The notes: a model not told the origin generated them from the letters alone. 64,000 nt of DNA from Akkermansia muciniphila (GCA_945888375.1 CAMCZZ010000002.1:124001-188000), one strand, 5' to 3'. Counted from the stretch's first letter, positions 27,602-35,821 are shown. Translations and numbers: made by a program.

Positions 27602-27793
27602 ATGAAAACCGCGTTCACCTACTGGAAAGAAGCCGACGGCAAATTTCTCGGTCACCTCAACTCGCACCCCGACCATTGGACCCAGGGTGAAACGCTCGAC
27701 GACCTCAAGGAACACCTGCGCGACCTTTATCAACTTTTCCACACCGACGACATCCCCGGAATCCGCCAGGTCTCCGAATTGGAAGTGGCATGA
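27602..27793 (+). CDS. hicB: HicB-type antitoxin
   Basis: 63 residues from ATG 27602: MKTAFTYWKEADGKFLGHLN, with SHPDHWTQGETLDDLKEHL forming the partial RNase-H-like HicB fold (strands, then a helix). The stop overlaps the next start by 4 bases (ATGA), as is usual for a hicBA module. No DNA-binding C-terminal domain is present, so this is a short form. Confidence 0.78.
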   Translation: MKTAFTYWKEADGKFLGHLNSHPDHWTQGETLDDLKEHLRDLYQLFHTDDIPGIRQVSELEVA

Positions 27794-27978
27794 AGCGTCG
27801 CGACCTCGTTTGCCGGCTGGAAGGTGCCGGTTGCCGCCTGCTGCGCCACGGTGCGAAACACGACATCTATCACAACCCCGCCACCGGCCGTTCCGAACCG
27901 GTGCCACGGCACACGGAAATCAACGAGCTGCTCGCCAAGAAAATCCTCAAGTCTCTGGCGTCTTCTACTTCGCGATGA
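27790..27978 (+). CDS. hicA: HicA-type toxin (mRNA interferase)
   Basis: 62 residues with the dsRNA-binding-like HicA fold: MKRRDLVCRLEGAGCRLLRH, then GAKHDIYHNPATGRSEPVPRH and EINELLAKKILK. The His in KHDIYHNP matches the conserved catalytic position of HicA. It is coupled to hicB. It is an RNase that is neutralised by HicB. Confidence 0.82.
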   Translation: MKRRDLVCRLEGAGCRLLRHGAKHDIYHNPATGRSEPVPRHTEINELLAKKILKSLASSTSR

Positions 27979-28038
27979 CGGGCCGAATCCTTGGCTAAAA
28001 TCACCGGGTGGAAGACGATCTGGTCGAGGCGTAACGCT

Positions 28039-28132
28039 GATTTATCTGTGCGTTATTCGTCGCCTAGGATTTCCAATAAATTCATTTCCAAGGAAATAGA
28101 TTAATCAACACCCCGGATTTATCTGTGCGTTA
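28039..28132. repeat. 17-bp direct repeat pair
   Basis: GATTTATCTGTGCGTTA occurs at 28039-28055 and again at 28116-28132, separated by 60 bases. The spacer is AT-rich. The pair sits between hicA and the end of the methyltransferase gene and could be the footprint of an excised or decayed mobile sequence. Confidence 0.55.
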
Positions 28133-28177
28133 CCGGCCTGGTGTAGGCGGTCGGGTTTTGGCGCGAGCGGCGCCGCT

Positions 28178-29512
28178 TCAGAGCGCGAGGTTGTTTGGCC
28201 GGGTGTGCAGGGTTTGCACGACGGAGATGTTGCGCATGGCGAAGGCGGCTTCGCAGTAGCGCAGGTAATAGCTCCATTTGCGCAGGAAACGTTCGTCGAA
28301 ACCGAGGGCCAGCACGGCGTCGCGTTTGGCCTGAAAGGTGTCGTGCCAGGTGCGGAGGGTGCGGGCGTAGTCGGGGCCGAAGTCCTCGATGTGGTGCAGC
28401 ATGAAGCCACCCGCGCGCGCGAGTTGTTGGTTCACCCGGTTCAGCGAGAGCAGGAGGGACCCGGGGAAGATGTGCTTCTGGATAAAATCCACCCCGCGGC
28501 GCAGCTCGGCGTAGCGGTGGTCCGGGCAGGTGATGAACTGGAGCGCGAGCAGGCCGTCGGCCTTCAGGCGGGCGGCGAGGGTGTCGCAGTAAACCGGCAG
28601 GTAGTCGTGGCCGAGGGCCTCCATCATCTCGATCGAGACGATCTTGTCGTAGGTGCCGGGGTGGTCGCGGTAGTCCTCGAGGCGAACCTCCACGCGGTCG
28701 GCCAGGCCGGCGGCCTGGATGCGGGCGCGGGCGAGGTCGTATTGTTGTTTGGAGATGGTGAGGCTGGTGACGCGGCAGCCGTAGGTGCGGGCGGCGTGGA
28801 TACAGAAGCCGCCCCAGCCGGTGCCGATCTCGAGCACGTGATCGGTCGGGGTGAGGCGGAGGGAGCGGCAGAGGGCGTCGTTTTTTTCGCGCTGGGCGGC
28901 CTCGAGGGAGAGCCCTTGGGCGCCGGCCGGCCAGCGCGCGCTGGAATACATCAGCGAGGGGTCGAGGAAGAGTTGGAAAAACTCGTTCGAGAGGTCGTAG
29001 TGCTCGGCGATGTTGCGGCGGGCGGTGGCGCGGGAATTCGGCCGGAGGAGGTGGCCGAGGCGGTTGGCGAAGCGCAGGCAGTTGAGGAAGAGGGCCTGGC
29101 CGGTCTTTTTGGTCGAGCCGGAGAGGGTGGGGGCGTGTTCGACGTTGAGGATGAACCAGGCGATCAGGCTGGCCAGATCGGGGGTGTCCCAGTCGCCGTC
29201 GAGGTAGGCTTCGGCGAAGCCGATATCCCCGGCGAGCAGGCATTTGCGGAAAAAATCTTCGCGGCGCACGCGGAGGTGGGCGGAGGCGGAGAGGCCCGGC
29301 GGGAGGCGGCGGCCGAGGCCGTCGGCGTGGGTGCCGAATTCGACGAAACTGCCGTCGGGTAAGTCCAGGCGCAGATGGCCGAGGCGCATGTGGCGGAAGG
29401 TTCCCAGGACGAGGCGGCGGTAGAGCGGTCCGCTGTCGTCGGCGGAGGCGAGCAGGGCGGGGGCGGCGCCCGGGGTGCGGGAGGCCAGGGTCGGAGAGGG
29501 GTCGTCGCTCAT
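28178..29512 (-). CDS. Cyclopropane-fatty-acyl-phospholipid synthase-like methyltransferase
   Basis: 444 residues from the ATG at 29512, which overlaps the DUF1365 stop (ATGA); the open frame upstream is not homologous. The N-terminal lipid-binding region includes HMRLGHLRLDLPDGS and ISLIAWF-like helices. The SAM site is VLEIGTGWGGFCIHAA (about 222-237), then EVRLEDYRD and SIEMMEALGHDY. ITCPDHRY and a C-terminal helical part follow. It adds a methylene or methyl group to unsaturated acyl chains in the inner membrane. A fatty acid desaturase lies 9 kb away. Confidence 0.87.
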   Translation of the reverse strand: MSDDPSPTLASRTPGAAPALLASADDSGPLYRRLVLGTFRHMRLGHLRLDLPDGSFVEFGTHADGLGRRLPPGLSASAHLRVRREDFFRKCLLAGDIGFAEAYLDGDWDTPDLASLIAWFILNVEHAPTLSGSTKKTGQALFLNCLRFANRLGHLLRPNSRATARRNIAEHYDLSNEFFQLFLDPSLMYSSARWPAGAQGLSLEAAQREKNDALCRSLRLTPTDHVLEIGTGWGGFCIHAARTYGCRVTSLTISKQQYDLARARIQAAGLADRVEVRLEDYRDHPGTYDKIVSIEMMEALGHDYLPVYCDTLAARLKADGLLALQFITCPDHRYAELRRGVDFIQKHIFPGSLLLSLNRVNQQLARAGGFMLHHIEDFGPDYARTLRTWHDTFQAKRDAVLALGFDERFLRKWSYYLRYCEAAFAMRNISVVQTLHTRPNNLAL

Positions 29513-30405
29513 GGTGTGGTGGAGGCGGCGGGTTTGGCGGGCGGGCGGGTGAGGGAGGCGTGCGGGTGGTAGAGGTCGCGTTGGTCGGCGGCGCGGGCGG
29601 CCTTGGCGAACCAAGGCACACGTTTCAAGTAAAGGCGAAGCGCCTCCCAGTGAATCGCTCCGATGACCTTCAGGGTGACCAGCGGGTATTTCAGGGAAAA
29701 CCACCCCAGGGTGCGATCCCGGAGGGGGCGGGGCGGGCCGAGGCTGGTCACGGTGCTCAGCAGATCGCGGCGGTCGCCGGCGTAGTCGTCGATTTGGAAA
29801 ACGAGGCGTTCGCCGGGTGGTTGCAGGCGAAAGTCGAAGGCCAGGTCCACGTCGGCGAAGGGCGAGACGTAGAAGTGTTTGGCCACGCGCCGGTGAAAAA
29901 CCGGTTCGCCGGCGGCGGTGGTTTCCCGGGTGGCGGGGCCGAGCACGTAGGGTTTGGTCTCGCGGAAGGTATTGGTTACTTCGGCGATGGCGGCGAAGGG
30001 GCGGCCGTCGGCGGTGGAGATGAAGTAGAACGAGACGGGATTGAACTGGTAACCGAGCACGCGGGGCAGGGTGAGGAGGAGCACTCGCGCGCCGGGGCCG
30101 GGCGCGAGGCCGTCGGCGGCGAGGCGGGCGAGCACGCGCTCCTTGAGCGGGGCGAGGGGCGCGGTGGCGTCCTGGCTGGCGGCGGGCGCGGACGGGTTGT
30201 GCAGGGGCTGGTGGGTCGGCAGGTAGTCGGCCTGGCGGAAGGAGAGCAGGCCCGGGCGATCGATACGCAGGAGGCGGAGGCGGGTGCCCAGCGCGGCCAG
30301 TTCATCGAGATCGAGGGCGAGGAAAAAGAGCCGATACGCGAAGCGGTGCGCCCGCGGATGCAGCCGGGCGTGCAGAACATGACACTCGTAGAGGCGAGAA
30401 AACAT
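29509..30405 (-). CDS. DUF1365 family protein
   Basis: 298 residues from the ATG at 30405 (MFSRLYECHVLHARLHP). Conserved DUF1365 features are HRFAYRLFFLALDLDEL, VLGYQFNPVSFYFI, EVTNTFRETKPYVL, KHFYVSPF and IHWEALRLYLKRV. DUF1365 genes commonly sit with a CFA-type methyltransferase and an FAD-dependent oxidoreductase in lipid-modifying clusters. Here the methyltransferase is directly coupled. The molecular function is not established. Confidence 0.87.
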   Translation of the reverse strand: MFSRLYECHVLHARLHPRAHRFAYRLFFLALDLDELAALGTRLRLLRIDRPGLLSFRQADYLPTHQPLHNPSAPAASQDATAPLAPLKERVLARLAADGLAPGPGARVLLLTLPRVLGYQFNPVSFYFISTADGRPFAAIAEVTNTFRETKPYVLGPATRETTAAGEPVFHRRVAKHFYVSPFADVDLAFDFRLQPPGERLVFQIDDYAGDRRDLLSTVTSLGPPRPLRDRTLGWFSLKYPLVTLKVIGAIHWEALRLYLKRVPWFAKAARAADQRDLYHPHASLTRPPAKPAASTTP

Positions 30406-30416
30406 ACGCTGCCCGC

Positions 30417-30893
30417 TCAGTGATCGTGCGCGTCGTGCACGCCGAGGGCCCAGAGGGTGTCCCGCCACAGGGTGCGGCCGTCTTTTTCGAGGCGCAGCCG
30501 GAGTTTGTAGTGCGCGTAGGGATCCACCGCGAAGCTGGCCGGGCCGAAACACTTGGTCTCCGGGTTCCAGCCCAGCGTCTCCGCGCCGGGGGTGGAGTGG
30601 AGGCGCAGGGTGACGCCCTCGGCGGGGGCGGGGTCGAGCACCGGGGCGAAGCAGCCTTTCCGCCAGCTGAGCTCGAGGGTGTGCGGCACGCCCTCCAGGG
30701 TAAGGTCGTAGAGCGCGCCTTGGTGTTTGCCGCGTTTGGCCACGTGGGCGAGCTCCTCCATGCGGGCTTTGTCGAGGGGGACGTAGAGGACGGCGCCGGT
30801 GATACACAGGGCCAAGGCGATCCCAAGGCGGCGTTTCCAAGTGCTGCGGGAGGTCGGCTTAACGAGGATGGGTTCGTCGGAAAAGGTGTTCAT
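30417..30893 (-). CDS. Membrane-anchored protein of unknown function
   Basis: 158 residues from the ATG at 30893 (MNTFSDEPILVK). One transmembrane helix (about 25-42, LGIALALCITGAVLYVPL) is followed by a soluble domain of short strands with two Cys. I do not recognise the family. It lies 11 bases upstream of the DUF1365 gene and downstream of the helicase, so it probably shares their transcript. A role in the lipid cluster is only implied by position. Confidence 0.65.
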   Translation of the reverse strand: MNTFSDEPILVKPTSRSTWKRRLGIALALCITGAVLYVPLDKARMEELAHVAKRGKHQGALYDLTLEGVPHTLELSWRKGCFAPVLDPAPAEGVTLRLHSTPGAETLGWNPETKCFGPASFAVDPYAHYKLRLRLEKDGRTLWRDTLWALGVHDAHDH

Positions 30894-30957
30894 ACGCAGG
30901 GTGGGCGCCGGACTTTGGCGGGGTTTTGGCCGAGGGCAATCGCGGGCGCGCGGCGGG

Positions 30958-33033
30958 TCAGCCGGCGGCGCGGGCGGCGGCCGGACGGCCGAGGCGGTGC
31001 TGCACCGGGCGGCGTTGTTCCGGAGTGAGCGGGGGCAGGGCGGGCAGTTCGGCGGCGCGGGCCTCGCCCAGCAGGCGCACGGCGAGGGCGCGGGCCTCGT
31101 CCCAACGGGTCCGTAGGGGGGCGGTGGCAAAGGGCAGACCGGCGGCGAGCGGTCCGGCGGCGGCCAGACTGCGCAGGAAGCCCCGCCACTCGGTCAGCAA
31201 CCGGTCGATATCGCCCCGGCCGGCCTGGGCGAAGTCGGCGGCGAGGCCGTGGGCCAGGGCGCCGCGGCTGGCGGTGCCTTCGGCCACGGCCCGCACGATC
31301 TCGCTCGCTCCGTAGCCGTAGCCGGGGGGCAGGCCTTCCTCGAGGTAGCCCTCGGCGTTTTCCCGCCGGTAGGTTTTTTCGCAGACGTGGACGAGGCGGC
31401 CGAGGCGGCGGGGGTTGGTGCCGGCGAAGCGGTCGCCCGCGAAGAGGTTGGCGCAATCATGCAGCAGGGCCTCGACCGGGTAGCGGCGGTCTTCTAGGCC
31501 GGCGGCGAGGGCCAGGCCCTCCGGCCCGAGAAAGACCGCGGCGATCGCCCCGCGGGCGGTCAGGTGGAGCTGTTTATCCAGCAGCCCGGTCCGTTGCCAG
31601 CGCCAGAGCGGGGTGGGCTCCGGTGAGAGAGCGAGGCATGCCGTCCGCAGGGGGCATTCCGCGCAGCCAGCGAAGGGTTCGCGGCGGCGGCGGACAAGGC
31701 GGGCCCGGCCGGTATCCGTGAGTTGACCGCAGGGGGTGGTCTCCGGCGGCAGGGCGGCGGTGGCTTCCGCGCCCATGGGGAAGGGCTCGGCGGTGAACAA
31801 CCGGCCGACTGCGCCGCGGGCGAGGGCGAGGGCGGATTCGCCGGGGGCGAGGCCGCGCAGCAGGGCTGCCCAGGGCAGGGGCGCGGCGCGTTTCAGGCGC
31901 AGCGGGGCGGCGCGGCGGAGTCGCGGGGTGCGGCTGGAGACGAGCACGTAGCCGGTCTCGTCGAGGCCGCGCCGGCCGGCGCGGCCGATCATCTGGAGCA
32001 ACTCGTGCGGGGCGATGTCGCGCTCCAGCGCCCCGACCCGGTAGGCGGCGGCAGTCAGGAGGACGGAGCGGAGCGAGAAATTAATGCCCGCCGCCAGCCC
32101 CAGCGTGGCCACGACCACGCGGAGTTGCCCGGCCTTGGCCAGCGGCTCGACCAGACCGGCGCGCTGCACGTAGCCCAGCCCGCTGTGGTGGTAGGCTACG
32201 CGGCGCTGGAGCAGTTTGGCCAGGAGCGGGCCGGCCATGGAGGCTTGTTCGGCGGTGAGCGGGAGGGGGTCCCCGAGCGGCAGCTCTCGGGCAAATTCCC
32301 GCGCCAGGCGCTCGGCGTCTGCGCGATGCGGGGCGAAGACCAGCACCGGGCCGAGGCCCTCGCGCAGCGCACCGGCCACGCGCCGTGACCAGAAGCCCTC
32401 AATCTCGCGGGGGAAGCCGCGGGCGAGATCATCGACTTCGATCTCCTCGAGCGGCACCGGGCGGGTGGCGGTGCGGACCACCTCGGCCTCGCGGCCGAGC
32501 CGCCCGAGCCAGGCGGCGACGTCCTCGGGATTGGCCACCGAGCCGGAGAGAAAGAGCAACTGCACCGCGGCCGGCAGGGTGGCGATCACGCCCTCGTAGT
32601 GGTTGCCCCGGGCGGGGTCGCCGAGCCACTGGTATTCGTCGATCACCAGCAGGTCCGGCGGGGCCCCGGCGGCACGCAGCAGGGTGCCCTGGGCCGCCTC
32701 GAGAGTCGCCACGACCACGGGGGCGTGCGGTGAGACGGAGAGGTCCCCGGTGGTGATGCCCACCCGCCAGCCGCGGGCCAGCCACTCGGCGTATTTGTCG
32801 TTGGCGAGGGCGCGGGTGGGCACGGTGAAGACCGCGCGGCGGACAAAGTTGCCCTGCTCGACGAAACGCTCGAAAACGTGGGTCTTACCCGCGCCGGTGG
32901 GGGCATCGACCACCACGTCACGTCCGGCTTGCAGGGCATGCACGGCTTCGCGCTGCCAGGCGTCGGGCAGCATGAGCGTTTGCAGACCTTCCAGTTCGCC
33001 GAGCCGCATGGGGGGCGAACGGTAGTCGGGCAC
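30958..33033 (-). CDS. Ski2-like DEAD/DEAH-box helicase
   Basis: 691 residues. Motif I is VDAPTGAGKTH (about 42-52), motif II VIDEYQWLGD (about 130), motif III LFLSGS-like, and motif VI LLQMIGRAGRRGLDETGY (about 347). A cluster CAECPLRTACL (about 455) offers four Cys-like metal ligands together with other Cys. The C-terminal region is helical and Leu/Ala-rich. An in-frame ATG eight codons in (MRLGELEG) is an alternative start. It is an RNA or DNA helicase of the Ski2/Hel308 superfamily. It begins 9 bases after the RHH gene. Confidence 0.85.
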   Translation of the reverse strand: MPDYRSPPMRLGELEGLQTLMLPDAWQREAVHALQAGRDVVVDAPTGAGKTHVFERFVEQGNFVRRAVFTVPTRALANDKYAEWLARGWRVGITTGDLSVSPHAPVVVATLEAAQGTLLRAAGAPPDLLVIDEYQWLGDPARGNHYEGVIATLPAAVQLLFLSGSVANPEDVAAWLGRLGREAEVVRTATRPVPLEEIEVDDLARGFPREIEGFWSRRVAGALREGLGPVLVFAPHRADAERLAREFARELPLGDPLPLTAEQASMAGPLLAKLLQRRVAYHHSGLGYVQRAGLVEPLAKAGQLRVVVATLGLAAGINFSLRSVLLTAAAYRVGALERDIAPHELLQMIGRAGRRGLDETGYVLVSSRTPRLRRAAPLRLKRAAPLPWAALLRGLAPGESALALARGAVGRLFTAEPFPMGAEATAALPPETTPCGQLTDTGRARLVRRRREPFAGCAECPLRTACLALSPEPTPLWRWQRTGLLDKQLHLTARGAIAAVFLGPEGLALAAGLEDRRYPVEALLHDCANLFAGDRFAGTNPRRLGRLVHVCEKTYRRENAEGYLEEGLPPGYGYGASEIVRAVAEGTASRGALAHGLAADFAQAGRGDIDRLLTEWRGFLRSLAAAGPLAAGLPFATAPLRTRWDEARALAVRLLGEARAAELPALPPLTPEQRRPVQHRLGRPAAARAAG

Positions 33034-33042
33034 GCGGCGCGG

Positions 33043-33327
33043 TCAAACGCCCGTCTTCTTCCCGACGGGGAGGGGGGCTTTGGGGGTGGCGTCGTAGAGG
33101 CTCTGGGTCTCGGCCACGGCCTGCAAGTAGTCCGCGCCCGGCTGCACGTTGATCGGAAAGGCAAACCAGCCGTGCAGACGGTAAAACTCCAGCCCGGCTG
33201 CCACTAGGCCGCGTATAAACTCAGGGGGAGAGATGCGGTGCTTTTCCTCAATGACTCGCAAGGTCTCCCGCCACTCGGGGTTTATTCGCACGCTTACTTG
33301 GTCGCTTAGTTTTGTTACAGCTTTCAT
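33043..33327 (-). CDS. Ribbon-helix-helix-like small protein
   Basis: 94 residues. The N-terminal half KLSDQVSVRINPEWRETLRV followed by a helix (PPEFIRGLVAAGLEFYRLHG) fits a CopG/RHH-type DNA-binding fold: one strand, two helices. It is the first gene of the helicase/DUF1365/CFA run. Direct ATTAACTA repeats lie just upstream of its start, a good place for autoregulation. RHH is inferred from pattern, not from a search. Confidence 0.6.
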   Translation of the reverse strand: MKAVTKLSDQVSVRINPEWRETLRVIEEKHRISPPEFIRGLVAAGLEFYRLHGWFAFPINVQPGADYLQAVAETQSLYDATPKAPLPVGKKTGV

Positions 33328-33446
33328 ATTATTAACTAAGAATTAACTATTTAATTACAGTTCCGTCTGCAAAAAGTAAATGCATTTTTAAGAAATGCAT
33401 TGCCTGCAATGCAGGCAATGCTGAGAGGTTTTCCCATTCAGCCTAA
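33328..33446. promoter_or_regulatory. Divergent, operator-dense intergenic region
   Basis: 119 bp between the RHH gene (minus) and the LuxR-type gene (plus). It contains ATTAACTA at 33331 and 33342, a palindrome AAATGCATTT at 33378, AAATGCATT at 33393, and a perfect 12-1-12 inverted repeat at 33397-33421 built from GCATTGCCTGCA. It probably carries both promoters and operators for one or both regulators. Confidence 0.6.
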
Positions 33447-34121
33447 ATGAATCAACTGGTCCAATGTGATACCCCGGCCAAGGGCACGAACGGGAGGGGA
33501 ACGGAGCGAAAGCAGCAGAAGCCTATGGCTAAAAAAAATAGCCCGTGGCCGCGCTGCAGCCCGGAGCTCGTGGAGATTCTGGTGATGCTAAGCCATCCTG
33601 CCTGGGTGGAATCAGTGGAGGGCGAGATTCTCTTTTTTAACAAGGTGCGTTGGGGCGGAGCGGACTTGCCCCGGGAGATGCTACTGAGCATCAGCGGGCA
33701 AACCCCCTCGGGCCTGGCGGTGCGGTGCACGGCCAGCGCGGCGTCCGGTGCGGCGCAGGTCGCGGCGGTCGCGTTTCCGGTGATCTGCACGATGGCGGGC
33801 AACCTCCGCATCATCGTCGTCTGCGAGTCCGGCCAGGAGATCGCCCGTGATCAAGAACTGGCGCAGGCACTCTGGGGCAGGCTCTTAAAAGCCGAGGCCG
33901 ATGGTCTCCTCAATCTCCGCCTCTCGACCCAGCAACTGCTGGTCTATCGCTTGTTCCGGCGCGGGCTGAGCTACAAGGAAATGGCCGGCGTCTTGGGCGT
34001 CGCGCACTCCACCCTGCGCGTGCATGTGTCTTCTATCCGGAAAATCCTGGGCGACGGGCAAGTGCCGGCGCTGCGCCGCGGTCGCGCCGCCAAGTCGCGC
34101 CAACGCCCCCGCCCGGCGTGA
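33447..34121 (+). CDS. LuxR-type HTH regulator
   Basis: 224 residues; an ATG at 33525 (MAKKNSPW) is a possible start. The N-terminal 150 residues look like a PAS- or GAF-like sensor (SPELVEILVMLSHPAWVESV, NLRIIVVCESG). The C-terminus has a LuxR-type HTH: LSTQQLLVYRLFRRGLSYKE then LGVAHSTLRVHVSSIRKILG. No phosphoacceptor receiver domain is seen. It is upstream of the trimeric autotransporter gene on the same strand, but separated by a hairpin-rich gap. Confidence 0.75.
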   Translation: MNQLVQCDTPAKGTNGRGTERKQQKPMAKKNSPWPRCSPELVEILVMLSHPAWVESVEGEILFFNKVRWGGADLPREMLLSISGQTPSGLAVRCTASAASGAAQVAAVAFPVICTMAGNLRIIVVCESGQEIARDQELAQALWGRLLKAEADGLLNLRLSTQQLLVYRLFRRGLSYKEMAGVLGVAHSTLRVHVSSIRKILGDGQVPALRRGRAAKSRQRPRPA

Positions 34122-34432
34122 GGGAGAAAGGGCGCGCGGCCTGGGTCACCGCCGCCGAGTCCGGTGAGGACCAGTGGCCCATGCCACCGGAGGCAAAGCC
34201 GCCTCAGCGCCCTTTCGCGCTGCTCTCGCGGAGCGCTGCCCGGGGCCGCCTTATTCACAAAACGCGGGCTGAGCGTGGTTCACCGGAATCGTAAACTCTT
34301 TGCTGACAGGTTCTTAAAGGAAATGTGTGCCAAAATGTCGCCTAAACCTATTTAAACCTAAGAGTATTCGTCTAGGCGGGTTTTGGCTTTTGGGTAGTTG
34401 GTGCGAACTTCGCATCCAACAACCCAACCCAC
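34122..34432. other. 311-bp gap: structured GC-rich block and leader of adhesin gene
   Basis: The first 100 bases (34125-34218) can close as one RNA: GAAAGGGCGC pairs with GCGCCCTTTC. Inside are hairpins GTCC/GGAC, GTGGC/GCCAC and GAGGC/GCCTC. Then comes AT-rich leader with CGCCTA ... TAGGCG arms, the direct repeat AAACCTA, and a stem just before the next ATG (34397-34420). I cannot name the RNA. The last part is probably the 5' untranslated region of the adhesin gene. Confidence 0.45.
34397..34420 (+). promoter_or_regulatory. Hairpin in the adhesin gene leader
   Basis: GTTGG-TGCGAA and TTCGCA-T-CCAAC form an 11-bp stem with one bulged base and a one-base nominal loop (in practice a wider loop). 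It sits 12 bases before the ATG. The sequence between (AACAACCCAACCCAC) has no Shine-Dalgarno. It may control translation or mRNA stability. Confidence 0.45.
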
Positions 34433-35821
34433 ATGAATAACAAGAATTACAAAAAGCACATTACCGCTCTGATGGCCGCCATGGCCGTTGCCGGCACCTC
34501 CTCGGTGTTTGCCGCCACTGGTCTAGTTGAGAATCCTCAGGTAGGAGTGGTTTATGTTTCTGCTAATGACTCGACCGGCGCGGCTGACGCCCAGATTCGT
34601 TTTGGTCAGAATAGCACCACTGGTGGCGGTGGCGCGGCCGTTAACAACACCACGATCGCCAGCTTGGCCACCGCTGATATCCAGCGCAACCTCGTCTTCA
34701 CCCCTTTGAACAACGTTAGCCCCGAGCTTACGAATGAGACCAAAGGTGGACTGCTCATCGACCCGACCACTGGCAACACAACCGTGAAGCAGGCATCCAA
34801 GGCCCTCGACACCATCTTGCCCGGCCTAGTCCGCGTTCGCCAGCAAGAGGTTTGGTCTAATGACGCCTCAGTTCCTGCAGCTGATCGGGGCGTGGCGACC
34901 GGCACGCCCGCAAGCACCGTTTATGGCACCTTGAACGGCACTACCTTCACCCCGCGGACATTGTCCGCTGGCACCCAGGCTGCCATTGAGACCTTTGTCG
35001 CTGCTCCGACTGCGGACAATGCCAAAGCGCTGATGAACCAAATCAGCGGCAATGCTGCGGATCGCGCTAATCTTTCCTACACTGTCGGAGCCCCCGTCAC
35101 TGTTGGGGGCACTGGTAACTTTTCTGTCGAAGGCGTGACTAGCACCAAGGGTATCACCAACACCGGAAGCATCAGCACCGACTCGCTTACTGTCGGCGGC
35201 GTTGCCGCCGCTACGGTTAACGATGTGAAAGCCGAGGCAAAGACTCGTGAAGATGCCGATACCGCGATCCGCACCGAGTTCCGCGCTGCCGACACGGCGA
35301 TCCGTGGCGAGTTTGCCGCTGCTGACGTTACGCTGCAGAACAAAATCAACGCTGAGGCCGCCACCCGCCTCTCCGAAGACACCAAGCTCCAGGCCAATAT
35401 CGATGACGAGGTCGCCAATCGTATCGCCGATGTGAACGCTGAGGAGACTCGCGCCCGCGCCGCCGAGGTCGCCCTCGCCAATCGTGCCACCTCGCTCGAG
35501 AGCCGCTCCACCGCCCTCGAAGGTCGCTCCACCGCCCTCGAAGGTCGCGCTACCGCTCTCGAAGGTCGCGTCGGGCGTGCGGAAGGCCGCATCAACAGCC
35601 TGCGCAAGGGTGTCTCCATGGCTGCGGCCCTGCAGACCCCGGTCATTGAAGCCGGTAAGCAGAACGCGGTGAAGGCCGGTGTGGCCACCGTCGATGGCGC
35701 CCAAGGCTTCGGCATCGCCGTGGCCCGTCGCATCAACGAGAGCGTGCAAGTCAACTTGGACGTCGCCACCGACTTCGAGACCGACACCGCCGCCCGTGCC
35801 GGCGTGAACTATAGCTTCTAA
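34433..35821 (+). CDS. Trimeric autotransporter (YadA-like) protein
   Basis: 462 residues. Signal peptide about 1-28 (MAAMAVAGTSSVFAA). Head region of unknown fold, 30-250. A long coiled-coil stalk, about 265-395, has regular AxxTREDADTAIRTEF and repeated LEGRSTALEGRATALEGR heptads. The last about 65 residues (AALQTPVIEAGKQNAVKAG to ARAGVNYSF) match a four-strand YadA-type membrane anchor ending in Phe. It would form a trimeric outer-membrane adhesin (type Vc). A strong terminator follows. The head has no recognised binding domain. Confidence 0.78.
   Translation: MNNKNYKKHITALMAAMAVAGTSSVFAATGLVENPQVGVVYVSANDSTGAADAQIRFGQNSTTGGGGAAVNNTTIASLATADIQRNLVFTPLNNVSPELTNETKGGLLIDPTTGNTTVKQASKALDTILPGLVRVRQQEVWSNDASVPAADRGVATGTPASTVYGTLNGTTFTPRTLSAGTQAAIETFVAAPTADNAKALMNQISGNAADRANLSYTVGAPVTVGGTGNFSVEGVTSTKGITNTGSISTDSLTVGGVAAATVNDVKAEAKTREDADTAIRTEFRAADTAIRGEFAAADVTLQNKINAEAATRLSEDTKLQANIDDEVANRIADVNAEETRARAAEVALANRATSLESRSTALEGRSTALEGRATALEGRVGRAEGRINSLRKGVSMAAALQTPVIEAGKQNAVKAGVATVDGAQGFGIAVARRINESVQVNLDVATDFETDTAARAGVNYSF

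Noticed and set aside
28020-28036. Duplication of the parE end near 28020
   Set aside because: GATCTGGTCGAGGC is shared with the parE 3' end, but only about 14 bases match and there is no further similarity, so chance is likely.
34140-34200. Cobalamin or molybdenum-cofactor riboswitch
   Set aside because: GCCACTG and GCCTCCGG words occur on the minus strand. The full conserved boxes are absent and no suitable minus-strand gene follows.
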